A DNA stretch of 64,000 nt from Mameliella sp. CS4 (GCF_019392335.1 NZ_JAHXRQ010000012.1:62001-126000), one strand, 5' to 3'. Counted from the first letter of the stretch, positions 7,439 through 16,311 are shown. Made by a program: numbers and translations. Notes: generated by a model not told the origin, from the sequence alone.

Positions 7439-9879
7439 AGGGGCTGATCCCGGCAAAGAGGGCGCAGGAGCCGCAAGAGGTCGGCGGCAAGGCCGCTGCC
7501 CTGTCGCGGCTGATGGCGGCGGGCTTTGACGTGCCCGCGTTCCTTGTCCTGACGGATGACGCTTTCGCGGATCATGGCACCAACCTGCTCGACCCCGTGA
7601 CCGGGGCATTGCCGGATGCGCTTGCCGCCCTTGGTCCGGGGCCCTACGCGGTGCGGTCCTCGGCCCGCGCCGAGGATGGAGCCGAGGCCAGCCATGCGGG
7701 TCAGTTCGACACCGTTTTGAATGTCCCCGCCGAAGGGATTGCGGCGGCGGCGGCGCAGGTGCGCGCCTCGGGAGAGGCCGAACATGTCGCGCGCTACCGG
7801 GCCGACCGGGGTGTGGCAGACAGCGGCCTTCCGGCGGTCCTTGTGCAACGCATGATCGCGGCGCGGACGGCCGGTGTGGGCTTTTCCGCTGATCCGGTCA
7901 GCGGGCAGCGCGACCTTTGCGTGGTGTCCGCCGTGCAGGGGCTGGCCGACGCGCTGGTCAGCGGCGAAGTGGACGGCGAAAGCTGGACGGTCTCGCCCGA
8001 TGGCGTCGTCGATGCGCCTGACCCTCCCGAGGTCCTGACATCGGAAGAGGCCGCCGAGGTCGCCGACCTGGCCCGCCGGGCCGAAGCGGCGTTCGGCCTC
8101 CCGCAGGACATCGAATGGGCCTACGAGGGCGCCCGCCTGCACCTGTTGCAATCCCGGCCCATCACCACCGACCTGCGCCCTGCGCCAACGCCGGACGTGG
8201 CGCTGGTGGTGCTGGACAACTCCAATATCGTCGAAAGCTATCCCGGCCTCGTCAGTCCGCTGACCTACAGTTTTGCCGCCTATTGCTACAACCGCGTCTA
8301 CCGAGCCTTCGTCCGCATGCTGGGGCTGCGCGAGGCGCAGATCGCGGACAATGCCGCCGTCTTCGACAACCTGCTGACCCGCATCGACGGGCGGGTCTAC
8401 TACAACCTTGGCAACTGGTATCGTGCCTTGGCGCTTTTGCCCGCCTTCTCGCTGAACCGAGGCTACATGGAAACCATGATGGGCGTGGACGCGCCGCTGC
8501 CCAGTGAACTGACCGACCGGCTGGCGCCGGACCCGGCGCGGGGGTGGCAGAAGGTTCTGGCGTTCCTGGGGCTGGGGCGCGTGGCGGGCGGCCTTGTCTT
8601 CGAGGCCATGAGGCTGGGCCGCACGCGGCGGCATTTTCTGGCGCGGTTGCAATCCGCACTGGACGAGGGGGCCAATACCGACAGCGCCAACCTGACCCAG
8701 TTGGCCGCCATGTACCGCCGGATCGAGGGCAGGTTGCTGGACCGCTGGGATGCGCCCCTGGTCAATGATTTTCTCTGCATGATGGGGTTCGGCGCCTCGC
8801 GCGCGGTGCTGAAACGGTGGGCGGGTGAGGCGGGCGAGGCCTTCCACAACGATGTGATGATCGGGCAGGGCGGGATCGTCTCGGCGGAACCGGCCCGGCG
8901 CATTGCCGCGATGGGCCGCATGGCGCGCGAGACACCCGGCGCGCAAGGGGCGCTGGCACAGGGGCGTGCCGCGCTGAATGGTTACCCCGAGCTTGAGGCC
9001 GCCATAGCCGCCTATCTCGATGATTTCGGTGATCGCTGCACAGAGGAGTTGAAGCTCGAAAGCCTGCCGCTCTCCGAGGACCCCTGGCCGCTGCTGGCTG
9101 CCATCGCCAGTGCCGCCCGCCGTCCCGATGCACCGCAAGCCACCCGCAGCGCACCCGACTGGCAGGCGCTTTTTCCGCGCCAGCCGGTGCGCCGTACCGT
9201 GGCGCGCGCCCTGACCGGTTGGGCCGCCGCGCGCGTGCGCGACCGCGAGAACCTGCGCTTTGAACGCACGCGCATCTTTGCCCTCGCGCGGCGGTGTTTC
9301 CTTGCGATGGGGCGCGAATTCCACGCGCGGGGATTGCTGGACGCGCCACGCGACGTGCTGTTCCTGACCGTGCAGGAGGTCATGGGCACCGTCGAGGGCA
9401 ACGCCCCCGGCGATGACCTGCGCGCGCTGGTTGCCATGCGGCAGGCCGAGATGACGGCCAGCGCCGCCCGACAGCCGCCGCCCGAACGCATCGAATTGCG
9501 CGGCGCGGTTGGCCTGTACCGTCCCGCGCAGACGGTCCCGCCAGACCCCGCAGGCGGCGACAGCCGCACCGGCACCGGCTGTTCCAGGGGCATGGTCACC
9601 GGGCTTGCCCGCGTCGTGCGCGACCCGCGCCGCGAAATGCTCGAACCGGGAGAGATCCTCGTGGCGTCGAACACCGATCCGGGATGGATCGCGTTGTTTG
9701 CCGGGGCGGCGGCGATTGTCGTCGAACGTGGCTCGCTCCTGTCGCATTCGGCCATCGTCTCGCGCGAGATGGGCATTCCCTGCGTCGTGGGCATCCGCGA
9801 CGCGACCCGCTGGCTGCAGACTGGTGATCTGATCGAGGTGGACGGCGGCACCGGCGAGGTGAGGAAACGCGATGGATGA
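7435..9879 (+). CDS. PEP-utilising / rifampicin-phosphotransferase-like dikinase
   Basis: 814 residues. The N-terminal ~240 residues form the ATP-grasp domain of pyruvate phosphate dikinase/PEP synthase (VGGKAAALSRL, AVRSSARAEDG, SHAGQFDTVL, DIEWAYEGARLHLLQSRPI). A divergent middle domain starts at NIVESYPGLVSPLTYSF, and the C-terminal phosphohistidine domain has GSLLSHSAIVSREMGIP with His771. There is no PEP/pyruvate TIM barrel. This is the arrangement of rifampicin phosphotransferases, which move the beta-phosphate of ATP via His to a hydroxyl. Here the middle domain probably binds a pathway intermediate rather than rifampicin (inference from context). Overlaps both neighbours. Confidence 0.85.
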   Translation: MKGLIPAKRAQEPQEVGGKAAALSRLMAAGFDVPAFLVLTDDAFADHGTNLLDPVTGALPDALAALGPGPYAVRSSARAEDGAEASHAGQFDTVLNVPAEGIAAAAAQVRASGEAEHVARYRADRGVADSGLPAVLVQRMIAARTAGVGFSADPVSGQRDLCVVSAVQGLADALVSGEVDGESWTVSPDGVVDAPDPPEVLTSEEAAEVADLARRAEAAFGLPQDIEWAYEGARLHLLQSRPITTDLRPAPTPDVALVVLDNSNIVESYPGLVSPLTYSFAAYCYNRVYRAFVRMLGLREAQIADNAAVFDNLLTRIDGRVYYNLGNWYRALALLPAFSLNRGYMETMMGVDAPLPSELTDRLAPDPARGWQKVLAFLGLGRVAGGLVFEAMRLGRTRRHFLARLQSALDEGANTDSANLTQLAAMYRRIEGRLLDRWDAPLVNDFLCMMGFGASRAVLKRWAGEAGEAFHNDVMIGQGGIVSAEPARRIAAMGRMARETPGAQGALAQGRAALNGYPELEAAIAAYLDDFGDRCTEELKLESLPLSEDPWPLLAAIASAARRPDAPQATRSAPDWQALFPRQPVRRTVARALTGWAAARVRDRENLRFERTRIFALARRCFLAMGREFHARGLLDAPRDVLFLTVQEVMGTVEGNAPGDDLRALVAMRQAEMTASAARQPPPERIELRGAVGLYRPAQTVPPDPAGGDSRTGTGCSRGMVTGLARVVRDPRREMLEPGEILVASNTDPGWIALFAGAAAIVVERGSLLSHSAIVSREMGIPCVVGIRDATRWLQTGDLIEVDGGTGEVRKRDG

Positions 9880-10963
9880 CCGTGGCATCGACCAGCGCGC
9901 CTCTTTCGAGCGCATCCGCTATGCCCAGGCCTGGGAGGACGCCGATGTCCTGACGCAGGCGATGGGCGATGTGTCGGGGGGAGACGTGATTGCCGTCTGC
10001 TCCTCTGGTGACAATGCGCTGGCGCTGCTGCTGAACGATCCGGCGCGGGTCTTTGCCGTCGACATCTCGCGCGCGCAGATCGAATGTCTGAACCTGCGAC
10101 TGGGCGCCTACAAGGCCCTGACCCATTCCGAGTTCCTCGAACTGATGGGCGCGCGCCATAGCTCTCGGCGGGCCATGCTGCTGGCCCGCGCGCTGTCCGA
10201 CGCGCCAAAGCAAACCCGGGCTTTCTGGACCGCGCTGACGCCGCAGGTCGAGGCGCATGGCGCGGGCGGTCTGGGCAAGTTCGAGGGCTATTTTCGCATG
10301 TTTTCGCGCTATCTGCTGCCCTTGGTGCACGGTCGCGCGACCGTGGACGCGATTTTCCAGCCGCGCGACCGGGCCGCGCGCGAAGTCTTTTTCGACACGC
10401 GGTTCAACACCTGGCGTTGGCGATTGCTGGTGCGGCTGTTCTTTTCGCGCGGCGCGATGGGGATGCTGGGCCGCGATCCGGCCTTTTTCGAACATGTGCA
10501 GGGCAGCGTGGCCGATCACGTCTTTTCCCGCCTGCGACATGCAGGCGTGGACACCGACCCGGCGCAGAACCCCTACCTGCACTGGATCATGAAACGCTGT
10601 CACGGCACCGCGCTGCCTCTGCCCTGGAGGGCAGAGGCCTACGAGGTCATCCGGTCCCGGCTGGACCGCATCCAGCCGGTGCAGGGCACGGCAGAGGCGC
10701 TGGACCTCGACGGCGTGGCGGGATTCTACCTGTCCGATATCTTTGAGTACATGTCGCCAGAGCTGGCCGCACAGGTCTATGGCACCTTTTTGGACATGGC
10801 GCGGCCCGGCGCGCGCCTGGTCTACTGGAACATGATGGCGCCGCGCCGTGTGCCGCCCGCGCTGGCCCCGCGTGTCACCACGCAGATCGCGCTCGAAACC
10901 CGGCTGAAGGCGCGGGACATGGCCTTTTTCTATTCCGATTTCGTGGTCGAAGAAGTCGGATGA
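9872..10963 (+). CDS. DUF3419 / BtaA-like S-adenosylmethionine 3-amino-3-carboxypropyl transferase
   Basis: 363 residues, soluble. BtaA moves the 3-amino-3-carboxypropyl group of SAM to diacylglycerol in betaine-lipid synthesis. The family signature is clear: YAQAWEDADVL, the SAM site IAVCSSGDNALALLL, FAVDISRAQIECLNLRLGAYKAL, then FLELMG, and a C-terminal YLSDIFEYMSPE. Start overlaps the dikinase stop by eight bases; stop overlaps the next start by four. No BtaB-like N-methyltransferase is adjacent, so a complete DGTS pathway is not evident. The acceptor may be an unusual lipid or prenylated alcohol made by this operon (inference). Confidence 0.85.
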   Translation: MDDRGIDQRASFERIRYAQAWEDADVLTQAMGDVSGGDVIAVCSSGDNALALLLNDPARVFAVDISRAQIECLNLRLGAYKALTHSEFLELMGARHSSRRAMLLARALSDAPKQTRAFWTALTPQVEAHGAGGLGKFEGYFRMFSRYLLPLVHGRATVDAIFQPRDRAAREVFFDTRFNTWRWRLLVRLFFSRGAMGMLGRDPAFFEHVQGSVADHVFSRLRHAGVDTDPAQNPYLHWIMKRCHGTALPLPWRAEAYEVIRSRLDRIQPVQGTAEALDLDGVAGFYLSDIFEYMSPELAAQVYGTFLDMARPGARLVYWNMMAPRRVPPALAPRVTTQIALETRLKARDMAFFYSDFVVEEVG

Positions 10964-12288
10964 GTATCGTCTGGCAACTGGCCCTGGCGCTGGGTCTGAT
11001 CCTGGGCCTTCTGACCATCATGTCGCTGCTGTCGCGGGCGGCGCGCAAGGGCGACTGGCACCCGGAACTGGCGCGCAAGATCGTGCATGTTCTGGCGTCC
11101 GGGCTGGCCATTCCGCTGCCCTGGCTCTTTGTGGATGACTGGCCGGTCTGGCTGGTGCTTGGGCTGGCGGTGGCTGCGATGATGGCGATGCGCACCCCTC
11201 TGCTGGCGGGGCCGGGCCGCGCGTTGCACTCGGTCGCGCGCAAGTCCTGGGGGGACGTGCTGCTGGTGGTTTCGGTGGGCCTGTTGTTCTTGCTGCAGGG
11301 GATGCACCCGGTGCTCTATGTCCTGCCGCTCGCCGTGGTTGCGCTTGGCGATGCCGCCGCCGCGCTGGCCGGCAGCGCCTATGGCCGCAACTTCTACCTG
11401 ACCCCGGATGGCCACAAGAGCGTCGAGGGCAGCACCATGTTCCTGCTGGTGACGCTGATCCTGGCCATGATCTGCCTGCTTCTGCTGACCGAGATGGGGC
11501 GTGGCGAACTGATCCTGGCGGCGTTCTGCATCGCGGTCTTCGCCACGGTGATCGAGGCCGACAGCTGGGCCGGGCTGGACAATCTCTTTCTGCCGATGGG
11601 GGTCTATCTCTTCCTGGTGAATTTCTACGGCTGGCCGGACTCGGGCGGGCTGACGCGGCTGGTGGCGGCGGCGGTGGCCATGCCACTTGCCTACGGGCTC
11701 AGCCGGGCTGCCGGGACCACCGGACAGATCGCCCGCATTCACGCGGTCGCCTTGTTCATGATCCTCTGCGCCGTCCATGTCTGGAACGCGGTCCTGCCGG
11801 GGCTGGTCCTGCTGGCGCATGCGCGGCTCTCGGTCAGGCAAGGCGACGGACAGACCGACCGGGACGCCCTGAACGTGGTGACCGGACTTGCGGCGGTCAG
11901 CTTTGCCTTCCTGGCCATCGACGTGCCCTGCGGTGCCAGCGGCATCAGCTTTTACGGCATCGGCTGCGCCGCGATTGCCGCCGGGCTGGTGTCCCACGGC
12001 CTGCCGGAGATGTCGCGGCTGCTGCGCCTGGGCGCGGCCCTGGCGGCCTGCGCCACGCTCTGGCTGCTCTGGTTCGTTCTGAGAGATCTGAACACCGGCA
12101 GCATGGCCTGGCATCCGGGACAAGAGGCGCCGGCGGCGGTGCTGATCCTGCTGGCAGGTCTCTCGCCGCAGGTCTGGCCCGCGCTGTTCCGGCGTGGCGC
12201 CGAAATCCGGATCACCGCGCTTGGGGCGTTGCCTGCGCTGTGTCTATATGGCGGCAACTGCCTGCTGAACGGGGGAGCGGGGTCATGA
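10960..12288 (+). CDS. Phytol/dolichol-kinase-like (CTP-dependent) membrane protein
   Basis: 442 residues with many hydrophobic helices. The N-terminal half has marks of the polyprenol/phytol kinase family, which use CTP to phosphorylate isoprenoid alcohols: ELARKIVHVLASG (about 38-50), GDAAAALAGSAYGR (about 130-143) and the KSVEGS box (about 151-156). The C-terminal half adds further helices with a DxPCGASGISFYG segment that I do not recognise. It would supply or recycle a prenyl phosphate in the membrane next to the UbiA enzyme. It overlaps both neighbours by four bases. Confidence 0.75.
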   Translation: MSIVWQLALALGLILGLLTIMSLLSRAARKGDWHPELARKIVHVLASGLAIPLPWLFVDDWPVWLVLGLAVAAMMAMRTPLLAGPGRALHSVARKSWGDVLLVVSVGLLFLLQGMHPVLYVLPLAVVALGDAAAALAGSAYGRNFYLTPDGHKSVEGSTMFLLVTLILAMICLLLLTEMGRGELILAAFCIAVFATVIEADSWAGLDNLFLPMGVYLFLVNFYGWPDSGGLTRLVAAAVAMPLAYGLSRAAGTTGQIARIHAVALFMILCAVHVWNAVLPGLVLLAHARLSVRQGDGQTDRDALNVVTGLAAVSFAFLAIDVPCGASGISFYGIGCAAIAAGLVSHGLPEMSRLLRLGAALAACATLWLLWFVLRDLNTGSMAWHPGQEAPAAVLILLAGLSPQVWPALFRRGAEIRITALGALPALCLYGGNCLLNGGAGS

Positions 12289-13133
12289 CCAAAGAGCTGC
12301 GAGAGGCGAGGGGCGCCCGCGCCAACCTGTATCATCACGGGCCAGAGTGGGAGGGCGCGCTGACTGCCACCATCGGCGAGTTCAAATGTGAGTCCGCCGA
12401 GGAGGGGGCGAAGCTGCTGCGCGCCATCTGCGACGAGGTGACGGCGCAGGGCATCACCCGCATTCTCGGCCCCATGAGCGGCGACACATGGCACAGTTAC
12501 CGGCTGGTGACCGAAAGCGACGGCACGCCGCCCTTCCTGATGGAGCCGCAGAGCGGCCCACATGACCTGGCCGCCTTTCAGGCCGCCGGGTTCAGCCCGG
12601 TGTCGCGCTATGTTTCGGCCCGGGTCGCGCCGGAGGCGGGTATCGGGCCAGAGCCGGTTCCGATGCCGGGCATCGAGATCGCCAACTGGGATGGCAGCGC
12701 GCCCGAGGCGCATTTCGCCGAGGTCCACGCCCTGTCGACCCGTGCCTTTGCGGGCAACGCCTTTTATCAGCCCATCGGGCTGGACGCCTTTCTGGCGCTC
12801 TACATGCCCTTCGTGCCGCTGCTGAAGCCCGACCTGATCTTTACCGCCCGCGACACGGACAGCGGCGCGCTGCAGGGCTATCTGTTCGGCATTCCGAACT
12901 ACGGGCATGGGGCCAGTCCCGACACCGTGATCCTCAAGACCTATGCCAGCCTGCGACATGGACTTGGCCATCACCTTGCCCAGGCCTTTCACCTCCGGGC
13001 GCGCGACCTGGGCTATGCGCAGGTGATCCATGCGCTGATTCACGAGGACAACGCCTCTGCCGACCGCAGCCGCCGTCACGGCGGAGAGGTTTTTCGCCGT
13101 TATGCGCTGTTGGGCCGTGTTCTCGATGACTGA
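12285..13133 (+). CDS. GNAT-like acyltransferase domain protein
   Basis: 282 residues, soluble. The C-terminal half looks like a GNAT fold: KTYASLRHGLGHHLAQAFHLRARDLGY as the CoA-binding helix region, then HEDNASADRSRRHGGEVFRRYAL, the usual Asn...Ser...Gly...Tyr pattern. The N-terminal half (ILGPMSGDTWHSYRL) resembles proteins annotated as GNAT-domain in other genomes. Start is the ATGA overlapping the upstream stop; the frame stays open 45 bases further up. Substrate unknown; its place just before an adenylating enzyme suggests acyl transfer in the same pathway. Confidence 0.65.
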   Translation: MTKELREARGARANLYHHGPEWEGALTATIGEFKCESAEEGAKLLRAICDEVTAQGITRILGPMSGDTWHSYRLVTESDGTPPFLMEPQSGPHDLAAFQAAGFSPVSRYVSARVAPEAGIGPEPVPMPGIEIANWDGSAPEAHFAEVHALSTRAFAGNAFYQPIGLDAFLALYMPFVPLLKPDLIFTARDTDSGALQGYLFGIPNYGHGASPDTVILKTYASLRHGLGHHLAQAFHLRARDLGYAQVIHALIHEDNASADRSRRHGGEVFRRYALLGRVLDD

Positions 13134-14544
13134 CCTCGCGCGGCGCTTTTCGCGGGTCGCGGCGGAGCAGGGGGACAGCACCGCCCTGATCACTGCGTCG
13201 GAAAGCGTCAGTTTCGCGGAACTTGACCGCCGCGCCAGCGGGTTCGCCGCCACCTGTGCCGCGCGGGGTCTGGGCAAGGGGGACCGGGTGCTGGTCGCCA
13301 TGCCCGTTGGCGTCGATCTTTACGTCGCGCTGGCCGCCTGCTGGCGGTTGGGGGCGGTGGCGGTCTTTCCCGAACCGGCAATGGGGCTGCGCGGGTTGCG
13401 CCATGCCATAGCGGTGACTGCACCGAAATTCCTGCTGGCCAGCGGTCTCTATCGGTTGATCCGTCTCTTGCCCGCGCTTTGGTGTTGCCCGCGGCTTGCG
13501 CCGGGGCGCATGGACCACGGGCAGGTGTCACCGATCGAGCTGACGCCCGACGACCCCGCCCTGATCTCCTTTACGTCCGGCTCCACCGGCGCGCCCAAGG
13601 CAATCCCGCGCAGCCACGGATTCCTGACCGCGCAGTATCAGGCCGTGCGGCAGCTCTTGGCCACGGAGCGGCACGAAACCGATCTTGTGGCCTTTCCCGT
13701 CTTTGCCCTGGTCAACCTGGCCGAGGGACGCCCAACGGTGCTGCCCGACTGGAAGCTGACCCGTCCCGACGAGGTCCGCCCCGGGGCCCTGTCGGGTTGG
13801 ATCGCCCGGACAGGCGCGACCCGCGCGCTCTTGCCGCCCGCCTTGTGCGAAACTTTGGCGGGGGCTGAGATCCCCAAGGCGCTGCACAGCGTCTTTACCG
13901 GGGGCGGACCGGTCAAACCCGCGCTTGTCGACCGGCTGCAGGCGCGCAAACCGGGGCTGCGCGTGGTCTCCGTCTACGGCTCGACCGAGGCAGAGCCGAT
14001 TGCCGAGCTGGACTGGGCCGATGTCGGCGCCGCAGAGCGTGACGCGATGGCCGGGGGCGCCGGGCTGTTGACCGGCGCGCCGGTCCCGGGAACACAGGTG
14101 CGTATCGTGACGGATGAGATCCAGGTGGCAGGCGCGCATGTCAACGCGCATTACCTGAACCCCGCGCAGGAAACCGGCACCAAGATCCGCGAGGGCGCGA
14201 CCATCTGGCATCGGACCGGCGATGCGGGGCGGCTGGACGGGCAGGGGCGGCTCTGGCTGTTGGGGCGGCACGACGGGGTTGCACAGGGGCGCGAGGGGCC
14301 GCTTTATCCCTTTGCGGTCGAATTGGCCGCCGAGAGCTGGCCGGGCGTTTCCCGTGCCGCGCTGCTGCCCGGCCAGGGTGGGCCTCTGCTGGTCTACGAG
14401 GGCACGGCAGATCCGGTGGCGTGTGCCGGCAAGGCGCGCGCGCTGGGGCTGACGGATGCGCGCCGGGTTGCGGCGATCCCGCTGGACCGGCGTCACCGCT
14501 CCAAGGTCGATTACACGGAGCTGCGCAGGTTGGTCGCGGGCTAG
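13126..14544 (+). CDS. AMP-dependent synthetase, OleC-like
   Basis: 472 residues of the ANL superfamily. Phosphate-binding loop ISFTSGSTGAPKAIPRSHG, VYGSTEAEPIA and WHRTGDAGRLDGQGRLWLLGR are conserved, with Lys in PLDRRHRSKVDYTEL. The segment FPVFALVNLAEGRPTVLPD and the RRHRSK tail recall OleC, which makes beta-lactones from beta-hydroxy acids, more than ordinary acyl-CoA ligases. This is suggestive beside an HMG-CoA reductase, whose chemistry involves beta-hydroxy acids, but unproven. Start (MTDLARR) overlaps the GNAT stop by eight bases; it ends the operon. Confidence 0.8.
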   Translation: MTDLARRFSRVAAEQGDSTALITASESVSFAELDRRASGFAATCAARGLGKGDRVLVAMPVGVDLYVALAACWRLGAVAVFPEPAMGLRGLRHAIAVTAPKFLLASGLYRLIRLLPALWCCPRLAPGRMDHGQVSPIELTPDDPALISFTSGSTGAPKAIPRSHGFLTAQYQAVRQLLATERHETDLVAFPVFALVNLAEGRPTVLPDWKLTRPDEVRPGALSGWIARTGATRALLPPALCETLAGAEIPKALHSVFTGGGPVKPALVDRLQARKPGLRVVSVYGSTEAEPIAELDWADVGAAERDAMAGGAGLLTGAPVPGTQVRIVTDEIQVAGAHVNAHYLNPAQETGTKIREGATIWHRTGDAGRLDGQGRLWLLGRHDGVAQGREGPLYPFAVELAAESWPGVSRAALLPGQGGPLLVYEGTADPVACAGKARALGLTDARRVAAIPLDRRHRSKVDYTELRRLVAG

Positions 14545-15069
14545 GTGTTTGACCCCAGGGTATGATGGTTCGATCTTCTCGCCGCTGAAATTCGCATGGA
14601 AGGCGAACCAGAGGATTGACCCGGTCGAGGCGATACGTTCGGGCCTGATCGAGGGCGCGAACCGGTCACAGAACAGGAGCGGCGCCTCAGTGTCCTGATC
14701 GTGCCGGTCTTCACCTTTTTCTTGTGGGGATCTGTTCCCGGCAGAACGCGGGCCGATCCACGCATTTTAGGTTTTGTCACCGCCCATTTCCGATGTTCGT
14801 TACGGCGTTCGGTGCAATGATGCCGATCTGCCATTGGCCCTGCCGCCGCCGATTGCATGCAGGTTAGTGCCAACGATCCGGGCGATCACGCGCTTGCGGC
14901 GGATGTCCTGTCGGAAGAATTCGCCGGCACCACGATCATCTGCTATTTTGAAGGTCCGCATGGCGTGGATCTCGCGGCGCTGGTCACTGAGGACCGGCGG
15001 TTCTCGCGGGCATGGGCGCCCGGCGCGGCACATGTGATGGCCAAGACGTGACAGGAAAGGACAGGGCGC
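14545..15069. other. Intergenic region between the seven-gene operon and the CodA-like gene
   Basis: 525 bases. The right part (about 14857-15051) contains a short open frame treated separately as a possible ABC-ATPase remnant. The left part has short stretches of protein-like sequence but no complete gene. No strong U-tailed terminator was seen after the operon. The CodA-like gene is preceded by AGGAAAGGACAGGG, a usable ribosome-binding region. Confidence 0.45.
14857..15051 (+). pseudogene. Possible remnant of an ABC-transporter ATPase C-terminal (TOBE) domain
   Basis: A 64-codon frame whose translation (ADVLSEEFAGTTIICYFEGP ... LAALVTEDRRFSR ... APGAAHVMA) resembles the TOBE tail of PotA/FbpC-type ATPases: strand, aliphatic residues, Gly-rich turn, and a final hydrophobic strand. 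No ATPase core precedes it. It may be the 3' remnant of a deleted transporter gene lying just upstream of the deaminase. The resemblance is by eye only; a free-standing small protein is the alternative. Confidence 0.3.
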
Positions 15070-16311
15070 ATGAGCATCGACATCCTGGTCAAAGGCGGGC
15101 TGCTGGCCGATGGCACGCAGGCAGACATTGCCATTGCGGACGGGATCATCACGGCGGTGGAATCGGGCATCACCGCCGAGGCGGGTGAGGTGATCGACGC
15201 CAGCGGAAAGCTGGTCTCACAGCCGTTTATAGATTGCCATTTCCACATGGACGCGACGCTCAGCTATGGGCGTCCGCGGGTCAATGCCTCGGGCACGCTG
15301 CTCGAAGGGATCTCGCTCTGGGGAGAGCTGAAACAGGAACAATCGCGCGAGGATATCGTGGAACGCGCGCTGGACTATTGCCGGCAAGCGGTAGGAAAGG
15401 GCGTCCTGGCGATCCGCAGCCATGTTGACGTGACCGACCCGAACTTCCGGACCGTCGAGGCGCTGCTGGAGGTGCGCGAGGCGGTCCGCGACGTGCTCGA
15501 CCTCCAGCTTGTCGCCTTCCCGCAGGACGGTTGGTACCGCGCGGAGGGCGCGGAACAGCAAGTGATCCGCGCGCTGGATGCGGGTGTCGACGTGGTCGGC
15601 GGCATACCTCATTTCGAACGCACGATGGGAGACGGCGCGACCTCGGTCCGGGCGGCCTGCGAATTGGCGGCGGAGCGCGGCCTGCGTGTCGATCTGCACT
15701 GCGACGAAAGCGACGACCCCCTCAGCCGCCATATCGAGACATTGGCGGCTGAGACCATCCGCTGCGGGTTGCAGGGCCGGGTGGCAGGCTCACACCTGAC
15801 CTCGATGCATTCGATGGACAATTACTACGTGGCGAAACTCCTGCCGCTGATTGCCGAGGCCCGGGTGGCGGCGATCCCCAACCCGCTCATCAACATCACC
15901 CTGCAAGGGCGGATGGATACCTATCCCAAACGGCGCGGGCTGACCCGGGTGCCGGAACTGCGCGCCGCAGGCGTGACGGTGGCCTTCGGGCAGGACTGCG
16001 TGCGCGATCCCTGGTATCCGCTGGGGTCGGGCGACATGCTGGACGTGGCGCATATGGGGCTGCACGTGGCCCTGATGACCGCACCCGACCAGATGCGCAC
16101 GGCCTTCGACATGGTCACCGCAAGCCCGGCGGCGATCATGGGGCTGGACCTCGGCCTGACCCCCGGCAAACGCGGCAGCCTTGTGGTCCTGGACGCGCCC
16201 GACCCGATCGAGGCGCTGCGCCTGAGGCCCGCCCGGCTGGCGGTGGTCTCGAACGGCCGCATCGTGGCCCGCACGGAACCGGCCCGCACCGCGCTTTCGG
16301 CGGGGTTCTAG
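15070..16311 (+). CDS. Amidohydrolase, cytosine deaminase (CodA)-like
   Basis: 413 residues. Metal-binding HxH at His57/His59 in FIDCHFHMD, DLHCDESDD, SHLTSMHSM and FGQDCVRDPWYPLGSGDML closely follow E. coli CodA, which deaminates cytosine to uracil. The same family includes isoguanine and isopropylammelide hydrolases, so the substrate is not certain. The catalytic Asp is present in GQDCVRD. It stands convergent to the GMC oxidoreductase; two GC-rich hairpins separate them. Confidence 0.85.
   Translation: MSIDILVKGGLLADGTQADIAIADGIITAVESGITAEAGEVIDASGKLVSQPFIDCHFHMDATLSYGRPRVNASGTLLEGISLWGELKQEQSREDIVERALDYCRQAVGKGVLAIRSHVDVTDPNFRTVEALLEVREAVRDVLDLQLVAFPQDGWYRAEGAEQQVIRALDAGVDVVGGIPHFERTMGDGATSVRAACELAAERGLRVDLHCDESDDPLSRHIETLAAETIRCGLQGRVAGSHLTSMHSMDNYYVAKLLPLIAEARVAAIPNPLINITLQGRMDTYPKRRGLTRVPELRAAGVTVAFGQDCVRDPWYPLGSGDMLDVAHMGLHVALMTAPDQMRTAFDMVTASPAAIMGLDLGLTPGKRGSLVVLDAPDPIEALRLRPARLAVVSNGRIVARTEPARTALSAGF

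Noticed and set aside
7390..9915. 841-codon open frame on the minus strand opposite the dikinase gene
   Set aside because: High-GC shadow; the plus-strand dikinase has clear motifs and coupled neighbours, while the minus frame is rich in Arg/His/Gln without any fold signature.
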